The translations under genes and the position numbers were made by a program. From contig DQOE01000393.1 in NCBI GenBank assembly GCA_015658765.1, forward strand, positions 1 through 5,142: DNA of 5,142 bases, read 5' to 3'. The DNA comes from Verrucomicrobiota bacterium (GTDB lineage: Bacteria > Verrucomicrobiota > Verrucomicrobiia > Limisphaerales > UBA1096). The notes below the pieces were generated by a model that searched no databases, was not told the origin of the DNA, and saw only the letters and a list, made by a program, of their open reading frames with translations. Numbering within the stretch: the first letter of the stretch is position 1; each line of letters opens with the position of its first letter. Below are positions 1 through 3,818 of this stretch, in pieces.

Positions 1-339
1 GTGCAACTCGTCGGCCGCGGCGAGGTCGCGCTTGGCCTGACCGACTCCGACGACGTCCGGGCCGGTCTTCGCAACGGCCTGCCGATCGCCGGCAAACCGC
101 TTGGCCAAGACGGCATGGCCATTCGCAACACGCTGGGCCACATTCGCGGCGCACCGCATCCCGCCTTGGCCAGGCGCTTGGCCGGGTTTCTGCAATCGCC
201 GACGGTGCGGACCGCGCTCGTCGAGGCCGGGGCGATTGATCCTGACGAAATCCCGGCGACCGAGGTGATCGCTTGGCCGAGTTTGGTCGAAGCCAACGAG
301 CAGGCCGTGAGCGAACTGACATCCATCTTCCTCAACTGA
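1..339 (+). CDS. ABC transporter substrate-binding protein, Fe3+/thiamine-type, C-terminal part (5' truncated)
   Basis: This is the last 112 residues of a periplasmic solute-binding protein that captures its ligand outside the inner membrane and hands it to the permease encoded next. The visible part has the C-terminal lobe pattern of the iron(III)-type family: a GLTDSDD segment (residues 12-18), then a QDG/IRNTLG strand-turn region (about 36-47), then the helix 'GAPHPALARRLAGFL', in which family members carry an APHPEAAKxLxxYLLS-like stretch, and a final 'SPTVRTALVEAGAIDP' segment. Family members are usually about 330-370 residues, so roughly two thirds is missing. The GTG at position 1 is almost certainly an internal valine codon and not a start. 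The tyrosine metal ligands of FbpA-type proteins would lie upstream, so the substrate cannot be told from this window; iron, thiamine or another small ligand are all possible. The stop (337-339) is 1 base before the permease ATG, indicating an operon. Confidence 0.85.
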   Translation: MQLVGRGEVALGLTDSDDVRAGLRNGLPIAGKPLGQDGMAIRNTLGHIRGAPHPALARRLAGFLQSPTVRTALVEAGAIDPDEIPATEVIAWPSLVEANEQAVSELTSIFLN

Positions 340-340
340 C

Positions 341-1732
341 ATGAGTTGGGGACTACTGCTTAACAGTTTGGCGCTGGTCGTGCCGGTGGCGTTGGCCGCG
401 GTGGTGGTGGGATGGTTCGTCGCGCTGTTCATCGCATCGTCGCGTGGCCGAGTGCGATGGGCTGCGCTGGCTGGGGCGATTGTTTCGTTGGCGTTGCCGC
501 CATTCCTAGTGGTTAATACGTGGCTTGGTCTGCTGGGCAATGTCGGCGTGCTGAAGTCGTGGCTGCTACTCGACATCTATTCGCACGGCGGCGCGGCATG
601 GGTGCTGACGCTGATGCTTTGGCCGCTGCCGTGCCTGATGTGCCTCGGCGCGATCAAGCGGCTGACGGCGGAAATGCTCGATGCCGAGCCGGGACTTTGC
701 GGCTGGCCGCTTGTTCGTTCGCTGCTGGTGCCGATGACGCTGCCGGCGGCGTTGCAGTCCGGGCTGATCGTGTTCGCGCTGGCGTTCAACAACATCGCGG
801 TGCCGGCGATTCTGCAGGTGAAGGTTTTCCCGGCGCAGTTTTGGGTGCAGTTCAGCACGAGCTACAATTTCGCGTTGGCGTGGCAGTACGGCTGGGTTCT
901 GGCGGCGCTGCCGCTGGGGTTGCTGTTGTTGCTGCGCGGCAGGGAGGTCGCCTGGCCGTGGGAAAGTTCGGGCGTGCCGGGGGAGGTGTTGCACGACCGG
1001 CTTGGCCAAGCGCTGCCCGGCACGGTCACGGCCGTCGCCGGGTTGTTCATTGGGTTGTCGGTTTTGTTGCCGCTTGGACACTTGATTTTCGATACGCGCA
1101 CGTGGACGGATATTTCGGACGCGGTTCGAGCCGGGAAGCAGGCGATTTGGAATTCGTTTTGGTACTCGGCGGCGACGGCGACGCTGGTCTCGGCTCTTGG
1201 CTTGGCGGCGGTCCGGTGGACGGGGCTGCGTTTGGCCTGGCTGCTTTTCTTTTTGCCGGGCGTGCTGCTTGGGGTGGTGCTGATTTTTCTGTTGAACCGG
1301 CCCGGATTGGGCTGGCTATACGGCGGGCCGGGCATCGTGCTGCTGGCGTTTGGCCTGCGATACTTCGCGCTGGGCTGGGAGGGGATGCGCCTGGCCAAGG
1401 CGTCGCTCGATACCGACCTGCAAACCCTTGCCGACCTTGCCGGCCTGCCGTGGTGGCAGCGGTGGCGGCATTTATTTTTGCCGCAAGCCGGCCCGGCGCT
1501 GGCGGCGACATGGTACGTGGTCTATCTGCTTTGCCTGTGGGACACGGAGACGTTGGTGCTCGTCGTGCCGCCGGGCGGCGAGACGCTGGCGCTGCGGGTG
1601 TTCAACCTGCTGCACTACGGCCACCACGCGCAGGTGAACGCCCTCTGCCTCATCCTGCTGCTGCTGGCAGTGCTGCCGCTTGCCGCTTGGGCTGTGTTTG
1701 GTTTGTTTAAAAAAAAACCGGCCCACGATTGA
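341..1732 (+). CDS. ABC transporter permease, two fused membrane domains (FbpB/ThiP-like)
   Basis: The gene encodes a 463-residue, very hydrophobic inner-membrane protein forming the channel of the importer whose binding protein is encoded just upstream. It has two tandem permease domains. The first has helices at about 5-33, 41-60, 85-105 and 136-160, with a coupling loop of degenerate EAA type at 115-135 (A-E-P-G, then VPMTLP). The second has helices at about 230-255, 272-293, 298-318, 331-347 and 384-410, with a better EAA loop at 364-381 (ADLAGLP, then HLFLP), followed by a last helix at about 431-455. This fused organisation is typical of Fe3+ and thiamine importers, though 463 residues is short for an FbpB protein (often 500 or more). 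The ATG follows the upstream stop by 1 base and has no clear Shine-Dalgarno sequence, so translational coupling is likely. The C-terminus (KKKPAHD) is encoded by the A-tract and stem of the opposite gene's terminator. The partner ATPase is not in the window. Confidence 0.9.
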   Translation: MSWGLLLNSLALVVPVALAAVVVGWFVALFIASSRGRVRWAALAGAIVSLALPPFLVVNTWLGLLGNVGVLKSWLLLDIYSHGGAAWVLTLMLWPLPCLMCLGAIKRLTAEMLDAEPGLCGWPLVRSLLVPMTLPAALQSGLIVFALAFNNIAVPAILQVKVFPAQFWVQFSTSYNFALAWQYGWVLAALPLGLLLLLRGREVAWPWESSGVPGEVLHDRLGQALPGTVTAVAGLFIGLSVLLPLGHLIFDTRTWTDISDAVRAGKQAIWNSFWYSAATATLVSALGLAAVRWTGLRLAWLLFFLPGVLLGVVLIFLLNRPGLGWLYGGPGIVLLAFGLRYFALGWEGMRLAKASLDTDLQTLADLAGLPWWQRWRHLFLPQAGPALAATWYVVYLLCLWDTETLVLVVPPGGETLALRVFNLLHYGHHAQVNALCLILLLLAVLPLAAWAVFGLFKKKPAHD

Positions 1733-1743
1733 TTGGGCCGGTT
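1709..1743 (-). terminator. Rho-independent terminator of the propeller gene, inside the permease 3' end
   Basis: A perfect 10-bp inverted repeat has arms AACCGGCCCA at 1716-1725 and TGGGCCGGTT at 1734-1743, separated by an 8-nt loop. Read on the minus strand, the stem runs straight into nine T residues (complement of the A9 at 1709-1717), giving a classical intrinsic terminator. It lies about 20 bases beyond the TAA of the propeller gene (1765-1767). On the plus strand the stem is followed by GGCGAAAG and has no T-tract, so it should act on minus-strand transcripts only. The permease stop codon (1730-1732) falls in the loop. Confidence 0.85.
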
Positions 1744-1764
1744 GGCGAAAGTCGATAACTTGGT

Positions 1765-3447
1765 TTATTTGGTGGCAATGCAGTAGAGGTGCTCCTTTCC
1801 ACGGAGGAACATTTGATTGCCGACGACGGCGGGGGAGCAGTCGAACTTGTCGTCCAACTCGTTGGTGGCCAGCACTTCCAGCTTGGCGCTGTCCTTGAGC
1901 ACGGAGACAGTGCCGTTGCGGCCGGCGATGTAAACCCGGCCGCCGGCGCTCACCGGCGAGGCGTAAACACCGCTGACGCCGTCGAGCCGTTCGCCCTCGA
2001 CCAGCAGCTTGCCGCTTTTGGTGTCGCGCACGGATAGAATACCGTTGTTGCCGGAGAGATACCAGATGCGCCCGTTGCTCAGCAGCGGCGACGGAGCGTA
2101 AGGTGTTCCACGGTTGGCGGTCCACGAGACCGATTTGCTGTCGGTCAGATCGCCGCTGCCGCCAAGCTTGATCGCGGCCAAGTGGGCGCCACGGAAACCG
2201 CTCATCGCATAGGCGAAATTCTCATCTACAACAACTGAGGGGATGGCATTGGAGGTTTGCCCGCCGCATTGCCAAAGCAGTTTGCCGTCACTCAGTTGAT
2301 AGCTGCGAACAGCCCGGGTGCCGTTAACAATTACCTGCGTGACGCCGTCGTGGATCGTCACGACTGGGGTGCACCAGCCGGAGGCTTCGTCGCGATCGGT
2401 TTTCCACTTCAACTTGCCGGTCTTTTTGTCGAGCGCGTAGAGGGCCGAGTCGCCCTCATGATCCCACAGCAACACGACCGTGTCACCGTGAAGGGCGGGG
2501 GAGGTGCCTTCGCCGAAGCTGTTGCGCATGCGCATGTCGCCAAAATCCTTCTTCCACTGCAGTTTGCCCTTCATGTCGTAGCAGTACAGGCCGCGGGAGC
2601 CGAAGCTGACAATAATGTGCTCGCCATCGGTCACGGGGGATCCGGAGGCATAACCGTGATCACGATGATGTCCTTCGTGCGGCACCTGTGTTGCGGCAAC
2701 GCGCCGCCAGTTCTCCTTTCCGGTGTTTCTATCGAGGGAAATCAACACGTAACGATATTCTTCGGTCGGCTTGCTGCCGCCACCGAAACCGCCACGTCCC
2801 CGGCTGGAGCGTCCACTACGGGGGCTGCGTTCGCCGCCACGTCCTCCACTGAATTGCCGACGTAATTCGTCGCGCATTGCATCACGCTCAGCATCATTCA
2901 ACTCGCCGTCGCCGTCCTTGTCAAAGCGCTTGATAAACTCCTCACGATTGAATGAGCCGCCGCCGAAGCCGGATTGGCCGCCACGTTCACTGCGTTCTCC
3001 ATCCGGGCGGGGGCGTTCCCCACCGCGCGAGCCCCGATCACCATCCGGTCTTGGCCGGTCTCCACCGCGTGAGCCCTGTTCACCTCGGCCCCGACCCTCT
3101 GGGCGTTCGCCGTCCGGTCGTTGCCTGCGCACAGCTCCCTGCCCGCGCTCGCGTGACTCGCCACCGGCGGCGGCGGCCACTTTCTTGCCGGTTTTTTCGG
3201 CTGTGATGACAAAAACCTGGTCGCCCCAGATCACCGGTGTCGATGAGCCCGAGCCGGGCACCTTGGTTTTCCATTGAACATTCTTGCTTTCGGAAAACTC
3301 AGTTGGCGGATTACCGCCTGGAGCCACGCCGTTCGCCGCCGGGCCGCGCCAGGTCGGCCAGTTTTCCGCAGTGACAGTGCCAGCCAGCGACCATGCCAAG
3401 CCAGCCAAGCCGCCTAGCCCAATTTTGGTGAGGTGAATGAATTTCAT
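1765..3447 (-). CDS. Exported PQQ-like beta-propeller protein with an RG-rich/EF-hand insert
   Basis: This encodes a 560-residue protein. Residues 1-27 look like a Sec signal peptide: Lys near the start, a GLGGLAGLAWSLAG core, and cleavage after V-T-A before ENWPTW. The mature protein begins with the WPTWRGPAANG segment typical of PVC-group PQQ-like (BamB/quinoprotein-related) propellers. Blade motifs follow at about 69-89, 233-249 (SLDRNTGKENW), 256-305 (PHEGHH...GSRGLYCYD), 311-362 (DHEGDSALYALDKKTGK), 448-482, 493-518 and 532-558. Between the first strands and the next blade is an insert (about 95-225) rich in R, G, P, D and E, with one canonical EF-hand loop at 176-187. I assign no enzyme activity: such propellers may bind proteins, and cofactor binding is not shown. 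An in-frame TTG at 3499-3501 would add 18 residues, but ATG at 3445-3447 puts the signal peptide at the N-terminus and leaves room for a promoter. No strong ribosome binding site is visible at either start. Confidence 0.88.
   Translation of the reverse strand: MKFIHLTKIGLGGLAGLAWSLAGTVTAENWPTWRGPAANGVAPGGNPPTEFSESKNVQWKTKVPGSGSSTPVIWGDQVFVITAEKTGKKVAAAAGGESRERGQGAVRRQRPDGERPEGRGRGEQGSRGGDRPRPDGDRGSRGGERPRPDGERSERGGQSGFGGGSFNREEFIKRFDKDGDGELNDAERDAMRDELRRQFSGGRGGERSPRSGRSSRGRGGFGGGSKPTEEYRYVLISLDRNTGKENWRRVAATQVPHEGHHRDHGYASGSPVTDGEHIIVSFGSRGLYCYDMKGKLQWKKDFGDMRMRNSFGEGTSPALHGDTVVLLWDHEGDSALYALDKKTGKLKWKTDRDEASGWCTPVVTIHDGVTQVIVNGTRAVRSYQLSDGKLLWQCGGQTSNAIPSVVVDENFAYAMSGFRGAHLAAIKLGGSGDLTDSKSVSWTANRGTPYAPSPLLSNGRIWYLSGNNGILSVRDTKSGKLLVEGERLDGVSGVYASPVSAGGRVYIAGRNGTVSVLKDSAKLEVLATNELDDKFDCSPAVVGNQMFLRGKEHLYCIATK
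2887..2922 (-). other. EF-hand calcium-binding loop (DKDGDGELNDAE)
   Basis: The 12-residue loop fits the canonical EF-hand pattern: Asp at positions 1, 3 and 5, Gly at 6, Leu at 8, Asn at 9 and Glu at 12. It is flanked by helix-like segments (NREEFIKRF before, RDAMRDELRRQF after), as in a true helix-loop-helix. Only one EF-hand is present, so pairing with another molecule or a dockerin-like single-site mode is possible. Calcium binding is inferred from the motif. Confidence 0.85.
2992..3075 (-). repeat. Tandem 42-bp coding repeat, two copies
   Basis: Two adjacent 42-base units (2992-3033 and 3034-3075) match at 32 of 42 positions by hand count. They encode GSRGGERPRPDGER and GSRGGDRPRPDGDR, which differ only by Glu/Asp swaps. 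Most DNA differences are synonymous or conservative, so the protein repeat appears to be maintained after duplication. Shorter, weaker versions of the unit lie just N-terminal (RPDGERPEGRGRGEQ). Confidence 0.8.
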
Positions 3448-3503
3448 GATTTTTCTGGTCAAACCGAGGAGAAGACTGGGCCAAGCGGTGAAAGGTTTCA
3501 ATT

Positions 3504-3509
3504 ATTTTA
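3504..3509 (-). promoter_or_regulatory. Possible -10 element for the propeller gene
   Basis: Read on the minus strand this is TAAAAT, matching five of six bases of the TATAAT consensus, in an AT-rich patch (3497-3509) of an otherwise GC-rich spacer. No convincing -35 box is seen 17 bases upstream. Transcription would begin near 3497, giving a leader of about 50 bases before the ATG at 3447. It would also leave the alternative TTG (3499-3501) at or upstream of the transcript start. This is a weak call based on composition and position. Confidence 0.3.
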
Positions 3510-3528
3510 CGTGGCTACTGCATTTTTT

Positions 3529-3559
3529 CCGGCGGGGGACACCCTCATTTGGACGCCGG
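3529..3559. repeat. Short inverted repeat CCGGCG...CGCCGG
   Basis: Six-base arms at 3529-3534 and 3554-3559 flank a 19-base interval containing CACCCTCATTTGG. Directly followed by the GNRA hairpin at 3563-3582, it resembles the first half of REP-type intergenic elements of the style 'ACCCTCATCC...CCGG...CACCTTCTCC' that I recall from GC-rich bacteria. On its own the 6-bp stem is weak; the link to the next hairpin is an inference. Confidence 0.4.
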
Positions 3560-3562
3560 CCA

Positions 3563-3582
3563 CCTTCTCCGTAAGGAGAAGG
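3563..3582 (+). repeat. Perfect hairpin with GTAA (GNRA) tetraloop, REP-like
   Basis: CCTTCTCC (3563-3570) and GGAGAAGG (3575-3582) form a perfect 8-bp stem closed by GTAA. On a plus-strand transcript this is a GNRA-class tetraloop, which is notably stable; on the minus strand the loop is TTAC. It has no T-tract on either side, so it is not an obvious terminator. Its sequence style is that of scattered intergenic REP-type hairpins. Confidence 0.65.
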
Positions 3583-3596
3583 AATCCAACGGGACG

Positions 3597-3610
3597 CGCT
3601 TGGCCAAGCG
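3597..3610. repeat. 14-bp perfect palindrome CGCTTGGCCAAGCG
   Basis: This perfect palindrome lies between the GNRA hairpin and the large nested palindrome. Its 10-base core CTTGGCCAAG also occurs exactly at 100-109, 1001-1010, 4928-4937 and 5075-5084, all inside genes. This is the longest symmetrical copy and the only intergenic one. It could be a copy of a genome-wide iterated palindrome, a protein-binding operator, or both. Confidence 0.7.
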
Positions 3611-3620
3611 GCCCGGGTGT

Positions 3621-3714
3621 GTCGCGGGAGCGTCTTGGAGTGCGGCCGTCCCTGCCGCTTTCTGGCACGTTCCAAAGCGGTGCAGAGAACCGCACTCCAC
3701 GACGCTGCCGCGAC
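3621..3714. repeat. 94-base nested palindrome, REP/MITE-like element
   Basis: The 25-base outer arms at 3621-3645 and 3690-3714 are complementary at 23 of 25 positions, the only mismatches being at arm positions 8 and 15. Inside is a second inverted repeat, CCGCTTT (3655-3661) and AAAGCGG (3674-3680), around a 12-base loop. The outer arm begins GTCGCGG and contains GGAGTGCGG. The whole folds into a long hairpin with an inner stem-loop. This architecture is that of a non-autonomous palindromic element such as a REP/BIME unit or a MITE mobilised by a REP-associated transposase. I recall similar GGAGTGCGG-type repeats in Verrucomicrobiota genomes, without a search. On the plus strand it is followed by TTTTAA and then T8 at 3729-3736, so it could also stop plus-strand transcription. 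Confidence 0.75.
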
Positions 3715-3818
3715 TTTTAACGTCTCTCTTTTTTTTCGCGTTCGCGGCTTCGCGTGAGTTTCGATGACAGGTCAGGGTATGGCTTGTGCGGTCCGGATGC
3801 TGCACCCAGAATACCGAC

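Larger units (their letters stand above)
2773..3165 (-). other. Low-complexity RG/RPDG-rich insert within the propeller protein
   Basis: This stretch codes for about 131 residues dominated by Arg, Gly, Pro, Asp, Glu and Ser that interrupt the propeller between its first strands and the YVLISLDRNTGKENW blade. Short motifs recur (RPDGER, GSRGG, GGFGGGS). The N-terminal half is a charged repeat. The EF-hand lies in the middle, and a second Gly/Arg/Ser-rich linker precedes the return to propeller sequence. It is likely a flexible loop projecting from the propeller in the periplasm or outside the cell. Function is unknown; binding to polyanions, mineral or cell-surface polymer would be an inference from composition only. 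Confidence 0.8.
3448..3818. other. Divergent intergenic spacer between propeller and symporter genes
   Basis: This 371-base region separates the minus-strand propeller gene from the plus-strand symporter gene and must hold both promoters. It contains the possible -10 element (3504-3509), the weak inverted repeat (3529-3559), the GNRA hairpin (3563-3582), the 14-bp palindrome (3597-3610) and the nested palindrome (3621-3714). After these come a T8 run (3729-3736) and three copies of TTCGCG (starting at 3735, 3741 and 3749). The segment 3737-3818 has no promoter I can support for the symporter. Small open frames here show no recognisable protein and overlap the palindromes. Confidence 0.75.

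Noticed and set aside
1..339. GTG at position 1 as a true start of a 112-residue protein
   Set aside because: The product aligns with only the C-terminal part of a much larger binding protein, has no signal peptide, and the window edge explains the truncation.
520..1710. A 396-codon open frame on the plus strand within the permease gene, plus several long minus-strand frames there
   Set aside because: The translations are Ala/Arg/Gly- or Gln/Arg-rich with no domain pattern. The 341-1732 frame has clear membrane helices and EAA loops, so these are high-GC shadows.
1472..2125. A 217-codon minus-strand frame spanning the permease/propeller boundary
   Set aside because: It overlaps both real genes in another frame, runs through the terminator and is Gln/Arg-rich without recognisable motifs.
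2257..2865. A 202-codon plus-strand frame antisense to the propeller gene
   Set aside because: It has no family features; the minus-strand frame carries conserved propeller motifs over the same bases.
3621..3736. The nested palindrome plus downstream T-runs as a normal gene terminator
   Set aside because: No plus-strand gene ends upstream; the propeller gene runs the other way. It may stop stray transcription, but its size and nested symmetry fit a mobile repeat better.
3448..3818. CRISPR array or tRNA-like structure in the divergent spacer
   Set aside because: There are no regularly spaced direct repeats. The hairpins are unrelated in sequence and there is no cloverleaf or CCA end.
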